DNA of 64,000 nt from Rhizobium tropici CIAT 899 (GTDB taxonomy: Bacteria; Pseudomonadota; Alphaproteobacteria; Rhizobiales; Rhizobiaceae). Location of the stretch: positions 3,151,001 through 3,215,000 of the forward strand of contig NC_020059.1 of assembly GCF_000330885.1 (NCBI RefSeq). Direction: 5' to 3'. Shown here piece after piece: positions 9,391 to 17,961 of this stretch (positions are counted from its first letter, which is position 1; every line of letters begins with the position of its first letter). The notes beneath the pieces were generated by a model that was not told where the DNA came from, ran no database searches, and worked only from the letters and a program-made list of their open reading frames with translations. The position numbers were made by a program, and so were the translations under genes.

Positions 9391-9540
9391 CTTCTCCCCA
9401 GCGGGGGAGAAGATGCCCGTCAGGGCAGATGAGGAGGATGAGGAGCGAAACGACGAATGTCCTGAGCAACAAGCGAAGGACAGCTCATGTCGCCCCCTCA
9501 TCCGGCCCTTCGGGCCACCTTCTCCCCGCTGGGGAGAAGG
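9391..9540. repeat. Palindromic intergenic element between binding-protein and ATPase genes
   Basis: Two hairpins sit here: 9391-9412 (CTTCTCCCC / GGGGAGAAG, 4-base loop) and 9518-9540 (CCTTCTCCCC / GGGGAGAAGG, 3-base loop). The second is preceded by a GGCCC-TTC-GGGCC inner hairpin. The whole has the 'CCTCATCC...CTTCTCCCC' look of a dispersed rhizobial repeat; a relative is at 58866-59017. Its place inside an operon makes an attenuator or mRNA-stability role plausible. Confidence 0.7.
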
Positions 9541-9567
9541 AAAGACAACCTTTTCCTGGAGAAACCA

Positions 9568-10554
9568 ATGAACGCCGTTCGCTTCCAGCAGGTGTCGCGC
9601 CATTTCGGCCAGGTCCGCGCTGTGGACCACGTCGATCTGGAGATCGCGCCCGGCGAATTCTTCGCCATGCTCGGCCCTTCCGGTTCCGGCAAGACCACTT
9701 GCCTCCGGCTGATCGCGGGTTTTGAGCAGCCGACAGGCGGGCATATCGAAATCTTTGGCGAAACCGCCGAAGGCGTGCCGCCCTATAGACGCAACGTCAA
9801 CACGGTCTTCCAGGATTATGCGCTCTTTCCGCATCTCAATATCCTCGACAACGTTGCCTACGGGTTGATGGTCAAGGGTATCGGCAAGGCCGAACGGCTG
9901 AAGGCCGCCGAACAGGCGCTGGAGCTGGTGAAACTGCCCGGCTATGGCGCCCGCCGCCCCGGCCAGCTCTCCGGCGGCCAGCGGCAGCGCGTGGCGCTCG
10001 CCCGCGCGCTGGTCAACAAGCCGAAAGTGCTGCTGCTCGACGAACCGCTCGGCGCGCTCGACCTGAAACTGCGCGAGCAGATGCAGGAGGAGCTGAAGAG
10101 CCTGCAGCGCGCGCTCGGCATCACCTTCGTCTTCGTCACCCACGATCAGGGCGAAGCCTTGTCCATGGCCGACCGCGTCGCCGTCTTCAACGACGGCCGC
10201 ATCGTGCAGCAGGGCACCCCGCACGACATCTATCAGCGACCAAAGACCCGCTTCGTCGCCGATTTCGTCGGCTCCTCCAATGTCATTGCCCCCGAAACCA
10301 TGTCGTCGCTCGGCGGCGAACGGCGTTGGGCCAGCCTGCGCCCCGAAGCCATCCGGTTGACTGAGGAGAGCGGCGTGGCGGCGACCGTGAAAACGACAAG
10401 CTTTCTCGGTGCCGCTACCCGCCTCTCCGTCGAAGCAAACGGCACCCGGCTGCATGTGACGGTACCCGCCGGACAACTAGCCCCGGATACCGGCGCATCC
10501 GTCCGCCTCGCATGGCTGCCTGCCGATGTGCACTACATGGATGACGCCGCATGA
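9568..10554 (+). CDS. Polyamine ABC transporter ATPase (YdcT/PotA-like)
   Basis: A 328-residue ABC ATPase that powers import by the two permeases downstream. Walker A is GPSGSGKTT (near residue 38), the signature motif is [15 protein letters not shown], and Walker B is VLLLDEPLGALD. A C-terminal TOBE-type regulatory domain follows (about residues 240-328), as in PotA. The start at 9568 gives the conserved family N-terminus MNAVRFQQVSRHFGQ; an earlier in-frame codon would translate the repeat. Its stop overlaps the next start by 4 bases (ATGA), which indicates translational coupling. Confidence 0.93.
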   Translation: MNAVRFQQVSRHFGQVRAVDHVDLEIAPGEFFAMLGPSGSGKTTCLRLIAGFEQPTGGHIEIFGETAEGVPPYRRNVNTVFQDYALFPHLNILDNVAYGLMVKGIGKAERLKAAEQALELVKLPGYGARRPGQLSGGQRQRVALARALVNKPKVLLLDEPLGALDLKLREQMQEELKSLQRALGITFVFVTHDQGEALSMADRVAVFNDGRIVQQGTPHDIYQRPKTRFVADFVGSSNVIAPETMSSLGGERRWASLRPEAIRLTEESGVAATVKTTSFLGAATRLSVEANGTRLHVTVPAGQLAPDTGASVRLAWLPADVHYMDDAA

Positions 10555-11525
10555 ACGCCGCAGCCTTCCCCGCCTCGGCGAAGCAAGCGCCGGCCTCGAT
10601 CCTGCCGAGGCGCAGCGGCATCTTCGGCCGCCTCTCCGACCTCTTCTGGCGCCGCCCGAAGCTGCTGCTGTTCCTGATGCTGACGCCGCCGTTGCTCTGG
10701 CTCGGCATCATCTATATCGGCTCGCTGATCGCGCTTTTGCTGCAGAGCTTCTTCTCGATCGACGACTTCTCGGGAATGGTGAATTACGAATTCACGCTCT
10801 CGACCTATGCGCAGCTCCTCAACACAGCCAATTTCGACATCATCGTGCGCACGGTGGTCATGGCCGCGCTCGTTACACTCGCCTCCGCCTTCGTCGCCTT
10901 CCCCATCGCCTATTATGCAGCACGCTATGCACAGGGCAAATGGAAGGCACTATTCTATCTCGGCGTCATGCTGCCGCTCTGGTCGAGCTACCTCGTCAAG
11001 GTCTATGCCTGGAAGCTGATCCTCGCCAAGGAAGGCATCCTCACCTGGATCTTCGACAAGCTGCACATCGGCTGGCTGCTCGATGGCGTGCTTGCCCTAC
11101 CCGTCATCGGCGGCAATTCGCTCTCGGTCAGCTATATCGGCACCTTCCTTGTCTTCGTCTATATCTGGCTGCCCTATATGATATTGCCGACGCAGGCCGC
11201 TCTCGAGCGCGTGCCGGCCAACCTGCTGGAAGCCTCGTCCGATCTCGGCGCAACACCGAACCAGACCTTCCGAACGGTGCTCCTGCCGCTCGCGCTGCCC
11301 GGGATCGTCGCCGGCTCGATCTTCACCTTCTCGCTGACATTAGGCGATTACATCATCCCGCAGATCATCGGGTCATCGCGTCTGTTCATCGGCCAGGCGG
11401 TCTATACCCAGCAGGGAACCGCCGGCAACGTGCCGCTGGCCGCCGCCTTCTCGGTCGTACCGATCGTCATCATGGCCATCTATCTCTGGGTCGCCAAGAA
11501 ACAGGGAGCTTTCGATGCGCTCTGA
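10551..11525 (+). CDS. Polyamine ABC transporter permease (YdcU/PotB-like)
   Basis: A 324-residue inner-membrane permease with about six transmembrane segments. The cytoplasmic EAA loop appears as [20 protein letters not shown] around residues 225-245 and docks onto the ATPase. The N-terminus carries an extra ~40 polar, Arg-rich residues before the first membrane segment, as in PotB-type proteins. It is coupled to the ATPase gene (4-base overlap) and overlaps the next permease gene by 11 bases. Together they would form the heterodimeric channel. Confidence 0.92.
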   Translation: MNAAAFPASAKQAPASILPRRSGIFGRLSDLFWRRPKLLLFLMLTPPLLWLGIIYIGSLIALLLQSFFSIDDFSGMVNYEFTLSTYAQLLNTANFDIIVRTVVMAALVTLASAFVAFPIAYYAARYAQGKWKALFYLGVMLPLWSSYLVKVYAWKLILAKEGILTWIFDKLHIGWLLDGVLALPVIGGNSLSVSYIGTFLVFVYIWLPYMILPTQAALERVPANLLEASSDLGATPNQTFRTVLLPLALPGIVAGSIFTFSLTLGDYIIPQIIGSSRLFIGQAVYTQQGTAGNVPLAAAFSVVPIVIMAIYLWVAKKQGAFDAL

Positions 11526-12330
11526 TCGTGGCCAACGTGCCTCCCTCCCCCTGAAGATCGCAGCCGCCGGCGGCCTGCTCTTCCTGCATCTGCCGATCCT
11601 GCTGATCTTCGTCTATGCTTTCACTACCGAGGAAAAGAGCTATCAGTGGCCGCCACCGGAGCTGACGCTGCAATGGTTCGGCATCGCTTGGAACAGGCCG
11701 GATGTCTGGTCGGCACTGGGGTTGTCGGTGCAGGTCGCGACCGTCGCCACCATCATCGCATTGATCCTCGGCACGCTCTGCGCCGCCGCCGTCAGCCAGA
11801 CGAAATTCTTCGGCCGCGAGGCGATCTCGCTTCTGGTCATCCTGCCGATCGCGCTTCCGGGCATCATCACCGGCATCGCACTGCGCTCCGCCTTCAGCCT
11901 GTTCGATATCCCGTTCTCGGTCTGGACGATCATTCTCGGCCATGCCACCTTCTGCGTCGTCGTGGTTTACAACAATGCCGTCGCCCGTTTCCGTCGCACC
12001 TCCGGCTCGCTGATCGAGGCGTCGATGGATCTTGGCGCCGATGGCTTCCAGACCTTCCGCCATGTCGTCCTGCCGAATATTGGCACGGCGCTGCTTGCCG
12101 GCGGCATGCTTGCCTTCGCGCTGTCCTTCGATGAGGTCATCGTCACCACGTTTACCGGCGGCCAGCAGATGACGCTGCCGATCTGGATGCTGGAGGAACT
12201 CATCCGCCCGCGCCAGCGACCCGTCACCAACGTCGTCGCCATGGTTGTCGTGCTTGTCACCTTCCTGCCGATCCTGGCAGCCTACTATCTTACCCGCGAC
12301 GGCGACCAGATCGCCGGCGGCGGCAAATGA
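11515..12330 (+). CDS. Polyamine ABC transporter permease (YdcV/PotC-like)
   Basis: A 271-residue permease, the second half of the channel. The EAA loop reads [20 protein letters not shown] near residue 165-185, followed by the typical [14 protein letters not shown] segment of PotC-like proteins. About six membrane segments are visible. Its start lies within the previous gene (11-base overlap), and the dehydrogenase gene begins 13 bases after its stop, all in one direction. The operon order matches E. coli ydcSTUVW. Confidence 0.92.
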   Translation: MRSDRGQRASLPLKIAAAGGLLFLHLPILLIFVYAFTTEEKSYQWPPPELTLQWFGIAWNRPDVWSALGLSVQVATVATIIALILGTLCAAAVSQTKFFGREAISLLVILPIALPGIITGIALRSAFSLFDIPFSVWTIILGHATFCVVVVYNNAVARFRRTSGSLIEASMDLGADGFQTFRHVVLPNIGTALLAGGMLAFALSFDEVIVTTFTGGQQMTLPIWMLEELIRPRQRPVTNVVAMVVVLVTFLPILAAYYLTRDGDQIAGGGK

Positions 12331-12343
12331 AAGGGAGATAAAT

Positions 12344-13771
12344 ATGGATACCCAGATGCTGATCGGCTCCCGCTTCGAGGCCGGCACGGAAACGGAAGAA
12401 CGCGTTCTCAACCCGAAGACGGGCGAGACCGTTCTCAACCTGCCCGAGGCGTCACTTGGCCAGATCGATGCCGCCGTCGACGCAGCCGAAAAGGCCTTCA
12501 CGAGCTGGTCGCAGACGACGCCAAGCCAGCGTTCGGCCTATCTCCTCAAGATCGCCGACGCCATCGAGCGCGATGCCGAAGGCTTCGCCGCGCTCGAAGC
12601 GTTGAACTGCGGCAAGCCGATCAATGCCGTGCTCAATGATGAAATTCCGGCGATCGTCGACTGCTATCGCTTCTTTGCCGGCGCGGTTCGCAACCTGCAC
12701 GGCCCGGTCGCCGGCGAATATCTGCCCGGCCACACCTCGATGATCCGCCGTGATCCCATCGGCATCGTCGGCTCGATTGCACCGTGGAACTATCCGCTGA
12801 TGATGATGGCCTGGAAGCTGGCGCCAGCCATTGCCGGCGGCAATACCGTCGTCTTCAAGCCCTCCGAGCAAACACCGCTGACGGCGCTGAAGATGGCGAA
12901 GCTGCTGGCAGATGTCCTTCCCGAGGGCGTCGTCAACGTCATCCTCGGCCGCGGCGAGAGCGTCGGCAATGCGCTGATCAACCACCCGAAGATCAGCATG
13001 GTCTCGATCACCGGCGATGTCGCAACCGGCAAGAAAGTCTTGCAGGCTGCGGCCAAGACGGTGAAGCGCACGCATCTCGAACTCGGCGGCAAGGCTCCGG
13101 TCATCATCTTCGACGATGCTGATATCGACTCCGTTGTCGCCGGCATCCGCACCTTCGGTTACTACAATGCCGGCCAGGACTGCACCGCCGCCTGCCGTAT
13201 CTATGCCGACGCCAAGGTCTACGACAATTTCGTCGCCGACCTCACCTCGGCCGTGTCTAACATCAAGTTCAACCTCGCCGACGACACCGAGAACGAAATC
13301 GGCCCACTGATCTCCAAGCGCCAGCGCGACCGTGTCGAAAGCTTCGTCACCCGCGCCGCCGAACACAAGCACATGGAGATCACGACAGGCGGCAAGATCT
13401 CCGGCGAGCGCGGCTTCTTCTACGCACCGACCATCGTCGCCGGCGCGACGCAGGACGACGAGATCGTTCGCCGCGAAGTCTTCGGCCCCGTCGTCTCCGT
13501 CACGCGCTTCACCAACCCCGACGACGCCGTCACCTGGGCCAATGACAGCGACTACGGCCTCGCCTCCTCGGTGTGGACGAAGGACATCAGCCGAGGCATG
13601 CAAACCGCTGCCCGCCTGCAATATGGCTGCACCTGGATCAACACCCATTTCATGCTGGTCAACGAAATGCCGCATGGCGGCCTGAAGCAATCCGGCTACG
13701 GCAAGGATATGTCGGTCTACGCTATCGAAGACTACACGGCCGTGCGGCATGTGATGATCAATCATGGGTGA
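12344..13771 (+). CDS. Gamma-aminobutyraldehyde dehydrogenase (YdcW/PatD-like)
   Basis: A 475-residue NAD-dependent aldehyde dehydrogenase. The catalytic cysteine lies in [11 protein letters not shown] and the general-base glutamate in LELGGKAP. The cofactor-binding stretch reads [16 protein letters not shown]. The start [12 protein letters not shown] and the end [20 protein letters not shown] are typical of the YdcW/Prr group, which oxidises 4-aminobutanal, the putrescine breakdown product, to GABA. AAGGGAG precedes the ATG. Following a polyamine importer directly, it fits putrescine uptake and oxidation. The putrescine aminotransferase needed for the first step is not in this window. Confidence 0.88.
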   Translation: MDTQMLIGSRFEAGTETEERVLNPKTGETVLNLPEASLGQIDAAVDAAEKAFTSWSQTTPSQRSAYLLKIADAIERDAEGFAALEALNCGKPINAVLNDEIPAIVDCYRFFAGAVRNLHGPVAGEYLPGHTSMIRRDPIGIVGSIAPWNYPLMMMAWKLAPAIAGGNTVVFKPSEQTPLTALKMAKLLADVLPEGVVNVILGRGESVGNALINHPKISMVSITGDVATGKKVLQAAAKTVKRTHLELGGKAPVIIFDDADIDSVVAGIRTFGYYNAGQDCTAACRIYADAKVYDNFVADLTSAVSNIKFNLADDTENEIGPLISKRQRDRVESFVTRAAEHKHMEITTGGKISGERGFFYAPTIVAGATQDDEIVRREVFGPVVSVTRFTNPDDAVTWANDSDYGLASSVWTKDISRGMQTAARLQYGCTWINTHFMLVNEMPHGGLKQSGYGKDMSVYAIEDYTAVRHVMINHG

Positions 13772-13820
13772 GGAATAGTGGGGTAAAACAAACACCTCTA
13801 TATTTGCCCCACCGCTGTCC

Positions 13821-13850
13821 CCCCCTCTGTCACTATCGTGACAGAGGGGG
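13821..13850. repeat. Short palindrome, relative of the larger CCCCCTCTGTC elements
   Basis: A perfect 13-bp inverted repeat (CCCCCTCTGTCAC / GTGACAGAGGGGG) with a 4-base loop lies downstream of the dehydrogenase gene. The same arm sequences bound the larger elements at 21495-21718 and 61432-61625, so it looks like a reduced copy. It could serve as a transcript end for the polyamine operon. Confidence 0.7.
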
Positions 13851-13967
13851 TGCGCACTCTCCACAGCATCCACCAAAACCAGGCAACTCGCCAAAACCAA
13901 ACCGCCCTCGGAACAAATCACCCTTCTCCCGCGTCTTTAAGAAGTACAACGCAGAGGAGATTGCTAA

Positions 13968-14141
13968 ATGCTGAAATGGGCTCTCATTTTCTTTGTGATT
14001 TCTTTGATCAGCGGCTTTTTCGGCTTTTCCGGCGTGTCCGCCGCAACCGCAACCATCGCGCGCGTTCTCTTCGCCATCTTCCTGATCATCTTCCTGGTAT
14101 TCCTGATCCTGGCCGTCATGGCCGGCAACGCCGTCGTTTGA
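13968..14141 (+). CDS. DUF1328-family small membrane protein (YtjA-like)
   Basis: A 57-residue protein made almost entirely of two hydrophobic helices ([20 protein letters not shown] and [20 protein letters not shown]). The start [20 protein letters not shown] is the DUF1328/YtjA signature. GAGGAGA lies about 10 bases upstream of the ATG. Such proteins are common in proteobacteria, often as stress-related inner-membrane peptides, but the mechanism is unknown. It is a single gene with no obvious operon partner. Confidence 0.85.
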   Translation: MLKWALIFFVISLISGFFGFSGVSAATATIARVLFAIFLIIFLVFLILAVMAGNAVV

Positions 14142-14172
14142 CGACGGGGATCATCGATGCATCGGGGCGGGC

Positions 14173-14277
14173 CTGGAGCAGTTCCAGCAAAAGTGCGAAG
14201 CGGTTTTGCGTCCGGAACAGCGTAAAAACAAGAAGATAGAGCGTTTTCGCGATTCGAAGAAAAGCGGAATTGCTCTA
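14173..14277. repeat. Dispersed intergenic repeat, copy 1
   Basis: About 105 bp bounded by the inverted ends GGAGCAGTTCC and GGAATTGCTCTA, with an inner run AAGTGCGAAGCGGTTTTGCG. It is nearly identical to 18815-18920 and related to 17858-17947. It resembles the RIME-type mosaic elements described in rhizobia. The IS element is inserted immediately at its right end, where CTA is also the stop codon of the facing DUF1345 gene. Confidence 0.8.
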
Positions 14278-15136
14278 GGCTATGGTGACGATTTAACTAT
14301 TTGAGCCAGATTGCAATTGCAGCGATGATGACGAACCCTCTGAAGTTGACGAGGAGTTTGTCGTATCGGGTAGCCACGCGACGGAATTGCTTGAGCTTTG
14401 CAAAGAAGCGCTCCACGAGGTTGCGTTCCTTGTAGAGGCCCCAATTGCAGGCATGCGGGCGTCGTCGCCCGGGTCGTGGTGGAATGACCGGAACAGCGCC
14501 GGCGTCCAGAATGGTGTCGTGGAAGTGTTCGGCATCATAGGCTCGGTCGGCGATGACGTGGCTGGGATTGAGGCCATGGAGCAATTCCTTGCCATAAATC
14601 ACATCGCCACGGTGTCCCGGTGCAAGTACGAAGCGCACCGGTAGCCCCAAAGCATCCACGACGGCGTGGATCTTGGTGCCTAGCCCGCCGCGTGAGCGGC
14701 CAAGGCCCTGGGCGTCCGCTCCCCCCTTTTTCGCCGGGCGCCAGCGGCTTGAGGCTGGGCACGGATGGAGGTGGAATCGATCGAGACCCAGTCAAGGTCC
14801 GCTTCTCGCGCTAACGCCTCGAACAAACTTTCGAGGACACCCATCTCGATCCAGCGGTAATAGCGCCGCTTGACGGTCTGGTAGTTGCCATAACCTTCGG
14901 GTAAATCACGCCAACGTCCACCAGAGCGGGCCATCCAGACCAGCGCCTCGACGAACCGCCTGTTATTGGAGCGCGGACCACGACGCCCCTTGCGTCCTCC
15001 CGGCACAAACGGCTCGATCCGAGACCACTGTTCCGCACTGAGCCTATCGATATCCATGACCGACCTCCAAAAATCAGTCTTGAATCTGATTTGCTCCTCA
15101 CTGGGAACCCCAAATCCTTAAATCGTCACCACAGCC
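14278..15136 (-). mobile_element. IS5-family insertion sequence (IS427-like), 859 bp
   Basis: The terminal inverted repeats are 14278-14295 and 15119-15136, matching at 17 of 18 positions. A TA dinucleotide flanks both ends (14276-14277 and 15137-15138), consistent with the short target duplication of this group. The single transposase is read from the minus strand in two overlapping frames. Ends, frames and the DDE residues all look complete, so the copy may still be active. Confidence 0.88.
14297..15057 (-). CDS. IS5-family transposase, two frames joined by -1 frameshift
   Basis: Frame A (start 15057, stop at 14680) carries the DUF4096-type N-terminus (RLSAEQWSRIEPFVPGG) and the first catalytic Asp in DWVSIDSTSIRA. 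Frame B (to the stop at 14297) carries the second Asp in HVIADRAYDAEHF and the Glu in ERNLVERFFAKLKQFRRVAT. A run of A5G6 at 14731-14721 lets a -1 slip join them into about 253 residues, restoring ADAQGLGRSRGGLGTKIH across the joint. Programmed -1 frameshifting is known in this IS group. A sequencing or inactivating indel is the alternative. Confidence 0.85.
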
Positions 15137-15810
15137 TAGATCAGGCTCGCCCCAACGTTTATGGCGAGCGCCAGGATCGTCGTGTTGAACAGGAACGACA
15201 GGATCGCATGGAGAAGTGCCAGCTTACGCATCGAGACGGTGGAAATACCGATATCGGCGGTCTGCGCCGCAACGCCGATAGTGAAAGAGAAGTAGAGGAA
15301 ATCCCAATAAATCGGCTCCTCCAAAGGCTCCGCGAATTTCAGCCCCTGCCCCTTGCCCGGAATGCTGTAAAACCGGTGCGCATAGTGGATGGTGAACAGC
15401 GTGTGCAGGAAGGTCCATGATATCAGGATCGTCACGATCGCCATCATCACCCGGAAGAGAGCGACCTCGGGCGGGGCATCCTTGACCCCAAGCAGATCAA
15501 GCGCGATGCCGCCGATGCTTGCGAGCGCTGCCGCAATCGACAGGAACAGCAGAAACCCATCCGAGAAATCGAGATCGGCGGAGCGCTTGCGGATGCGCTG
15601 CGGATCGGCCGTCAGCATGCGGTAGAGACTGTAGACGATGTAGACGACCGCCGTCGTATCCCAGGCGATCAGCAAATTGCTGGCATTGAAGTCTCTGGAG
15701 GTCAGGAGCAGAAAGACGGCAATACCCGCGAGCACCGAGATCACGATCACATGGTGCTTGCGCCACAGCACGAGGCCTCTTGAACGATATAAGAATCCGT
15801 TCGCATCCAT
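15136..15810 (-). CDS. DUF1345 membrane protein
   Basis: A 224-residue inner-membrane protein of the DUF1345 family, with about five hydrophobic segments and the family string EPIYWDFLYFSFTIGVAAQT near residue 165. Function unknown. The ATG at 15810 follows GGGAGAG; the frame extends 58 codons upstream through the terminator of the neighbouring gene, so the longer form is unlikely. Its TAG stop is formed by the outermost base of the IS element plus the duplicated TA. Before the insertion the same codon would have read TAG from CTA in the flanking repeat, so the protein is unchanged. Confidence 0.85.
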   Translation of the reverse strand: MDANGFLYRSRGLVLWRKHHVIVISVLAGIAVFLLLTSRDFNASNLLIAWDTTAVVYIVYSLYRMLTADPQRIRKRSADLDFSDGFLLFLSIAAALASIGGIALDLLGVKDAPPEVALFRVMMAIVTILISWTFLHTLFTIHYAHRFYSIPGKGQGLKFAEPLEEPIYWDFLYFSFTIGVAAQTADIGISTVSMRKLALLHAILSFLFNTTILALAINVGASLI

Positions 15811-15866
15811 GCCGCTCTCCCGATCGCAAATCGCCCGTCGCAAACCGATTCGCAAACGAGAGTGGC

Positions 15867-15899
15867 AAATAAAAGGAGGCCCCGCAACACGAAGCCTCC
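15867..15899 (-). terminator. Rho-independent terminator after SDR gene
   Basis: On the minus strand, GGAGGC and GCCTCC pair around a 13-base loop, followed directly by TTTTATTT. It lies 18 bases past the SDR stop and before the DUF1345 start, so it separates those two transcripts. Confidence 0.7.
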
Positions 15900-15916
15900 G
15901 ATAGCGAAAAACGGCT

Positions 15917-16648
15917 TCAGCCTGTCCAACCGCCGTCAATGACGTGGATCTGGCCTGTGGTGAAACCCGCCTCGTCGCCGGCAAGGTAAGTCACCAGCGC
16001 AGCGATCTCCTCGGCGGTCGCAATGCGGCCCATCGGCTGGCGGGCGATGAAATCCTTCAGCGCCTTGTCATAGTCACCGGTTGCCTTCAGCCGCTCATGC
16101 AGCGAGGGACTATCGACCGTGCCAGGGCAAATCGCATTGGCACGGATACCCTTGGCAACAAAATCGGCAGCGATCGACTTGGTAAGGCCGATTACGGCAG
16201 CCTTGGAGGCGCAATAGGCGAAACGGTTGGGCACGCCCTTCACGCTGGAAGCAACGGAGGACATGTTGACGATCGAACCCTTGCCCTTTTCCAGCATGCC
16301 CGGCAGGAAGGCGCGGCAGGTCGTATACATCGCCTTGGCATTGAGGTTGAAGGAGAAATCCCAATCCTTTTCCTCGCAGTCGAGGATCGTGCCGGCATGC
16401 ACGAAACCGGCGCAGTTGAAGAGCACGTCGATCGGGCCAAGCTCTTCCGCGTAAGCCTTGACGGCGGCACTGTCGAGCACATTCAAGACATGCTTGGTCG
16501 CACCGTCGAGCGTCGAAACTGTCTGCTCGTTGATATCGGTGGCATAGACATGCGCACCAAGCGAGATGAAGCGCTCCGCCGACGCCCGGCCGATACCCTG
16601 TCCCGCCGCCGTGATGACGACCTTCTTGCCTTCCAACCCGTGACCCAT
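15917..16648 (-). CDS. SDR oxidoreductase, probable 2-keto-3-deoxy-L-fuconate dehydrogenase type
   Basis: A 243-residue short-chain dehydrogenase. The NAD-binding motif is TAAGQGIGRASA near residue 14. The catalytic Ser is in NMSSVASSVKG, the YxxxK in FAYCASKAAV, and the C-terminal VIDGGWTG is the usual end. The closest remembered group is BDH2/DHRS6-like dehydrogenases, which includes 2-keto-3-deoxy-L-fuconate dehydrogenases. The divergent IclR regulator and a nearby L-fuconolactonase-like hydrolase favour a sugar-acid role, but 3-hydroxybutyrate-type activity cannot be excluded. Start codon ATG after AAAGGAT. Confidence 0.8.
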   Translation of the reverse strand: MGHGLEGKKVVITAAGQGIGRASAERFISLGAHVYATDINEQTVSTLDGATKHVLNVLDSAAVKAYAEELGPIDVLFNCAGFVHAGTILDCEEKDWDFSFNLNAKAMYTTCRAFLPGMLEKGKGSIVNMSSVASSVKGVPNRFAYCASKAAVIGLTKSIAADFVAKGIRANAICPGTVDSPSLHERLKATGDYDKALKDFIARQPMGRIATAEEIAALVTYLAGDEAGFTTGQIHVIDGGWTG

Positions 16649-17016
16649 AATCCTGATCCTTTCCTCCGGACCATGATCCTATCCCAGTTCCGCCAGCTGC
16701 ATCGCCGGCGCCAGAGATAAGATCATGCAATAACAATTAGTTGGCGTAGCCTTGCGCTACCTTCTGAGGACCGCACAAAGCGGCCGCTCAGCTTGTCAAC
16801 GAAGACTGTATGTTGTTCGCCACTTGGCAGTCCATCGCTAATCACTCCCCTCCAGGCTGGGACCAATCGTCCGATTGCCCTCTGGACCCTTTACAGGCCA
16901 ATAATTTATAAGCAAACATCTTATTCACTGATCGTCAAGTCGCGTTCACTCACTTGTAAAATTCCATCATTCATATATGAATGATTGATATATTTTGTCG
17001 CATGAGGGCTTTGTTC
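16649..17016. other. Divergent intergenic region, SDR / iclR (368 bp)
   Basis: It should hold the SDR and IclR promoters. The right part is A+T-rich and contains the 20-bp palindrome at 16966-16985. The left part (16680-16860) shows no other clear site. No open frame here is credible. Confidence 0.5.
16966..16985. promoter_or_regulatory. Perfect 20-bp palindrome, candidate IclR operator
   Basis: ATCATTCATATATGAATGAT equals its own reverse complement over all 20 bases. It lies about 30 bases upstream of the iclR start and in the region shared with the divergent SDR gene. IclR proteins bind short palindromes in just such positions, so autoregulation is likely. A partial match (GAATGAAT) recurs at 17818-17825, upstream of the lactonase gene. 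Confidence 0.6.
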
Positions 17017-17808
17017 ATGAGCATAGAAGACGACAGTGATCGTTATCGGGCACCGGCCTTGGACAAGGGGCTCGACATTCTCGAATTGCTGGCGAGGATC
17101 GATGGCGGGCTGACGCAGGCGGAAATCGCCAAGGCGCTTAACAAGAGCCCCAACGAATTCTATCGCATGCTCGATCGTCTCGTGCGGCGCGGCTATGTGC
17201 AGCGGCAGGACGGCGATCGCTTCTATCTGACCCTGAAGCTTTTCGGCCTGGCGCATTACCATGCGCCGGTGCGCCGCCTCGTCTCCTTCGCCACGCCCCT
17301 GATGCGCGAATTCTCCAACAGAGCCGAGCAGGCCTGTCATCTGGCGATATACGATCGCGGCTCCGTCGTCGTCATTGCCCAGCAGGATTCGCCGACCTAT
17401 TGGGGCATCTCGATCCGCGTCGGCGCCCAGCTCAATCTCTACAATACCGGCTCGGGCCATATTCTCCTGGCATTCAAGGATGAAAAGCAGCGCCAGATGA
17501 TGATTGACGAGCAGAGGCGCCAGGAACCGGACCCTGAGGAGCCGCCTGCCGATCTCGAAGAGAAGCTCTCGGCAATCCGCGAGAACGGCTTCGAAACCAT
17601 GGACAGCCTGCAGACGAGTGGCGTTCACAATATTTCCGCGCCCGTTCTGGCGATGGACGGTAATGCGCTGGCCGCGTTGACCTGCCCCTATATCCAGGCC
17701 GTGAACCCGAAGGCGCCGACGCGTCAGCAAGTGGTCGAATATGTGCGGCAAACAGCCAAAGCGATCTCCGAAATCGTCGCGGGGACTGTTGACCAGGCCG
17801 AGCTATAA
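17017..17808 (+). CDS. IclR-family transcriptional regulator
   Basis: A 263-residue regulator. The winged HTH covers residues ~10-75 (GLTQAEIAKALNKSPNEFYR is the recognition region) and an IclR effector domain follows (YNTGSGHILLAF and similar strings). ATG 17017 is preferred because GAGGG lies 8 bases upstream; in-frame starts at 16981 and 17002 overlap the palindrome or lack a site. It lies between an SDR gene (divergent) and a lactonase gene (same direction), and probably controls both in response to a sugar acid. Confidence 0.88.
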   Translation: MSIEDDSDRYRAPALDKGLDILELLARIDGGLTQAEIAKALNKSPNEFYRMLDRLVRRGYVQRQDGDRFYLTLKLFGLAHYHAPVRRLVSFATPLMREFSNRAEQACHLAIYDRGSVVVIAQQDSPTYWGISIRVGAQLNLYNTGSGHILLAFKDEKQRQMMIDEQRRQEPDPEEPPADLEEKLSAIRENGFETMDSLQTSGVHNISAPVLAMDGNALAALTCPYIQAVNPKAPTRQQVVEYVRQTAKAISEIVAGTVDQAEL

Positions 17809-17857
17809 TTTTTATTTGAATGAATAATTTTTCTGTGAGTATGTAGGAAGCCAGCAG

Positions 17858-17947
17858 CTAGAGTAATTCCACGAAAAGTGCGGAGCGGTTTTCCGTCCGG
17901 AATTGCATGAAAATACAGAGATAGAACGGTTCAGACTAAACCGCTCC
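17858..17947. repeat. Dispersed intergenic repeat, diverged copy 3
   Basis: It starts CTAGAGTAATTCC and ends GAACGGTTCAGACTAAACCGCTCC, with the shared core AAAAGTGCGGAGCGGTTTTCCGTCCGGAA. It is clearly related to the copies at 14173 and 18815 but shorter and changed at the right end. It stops directly before the AAGGGAGG ribosome-binding site of the lactonase gene, so it forms most of that gene's leader. Confidence 0.7.
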
Positions 17948-17961
17948 AAGGGAGGAACGCC

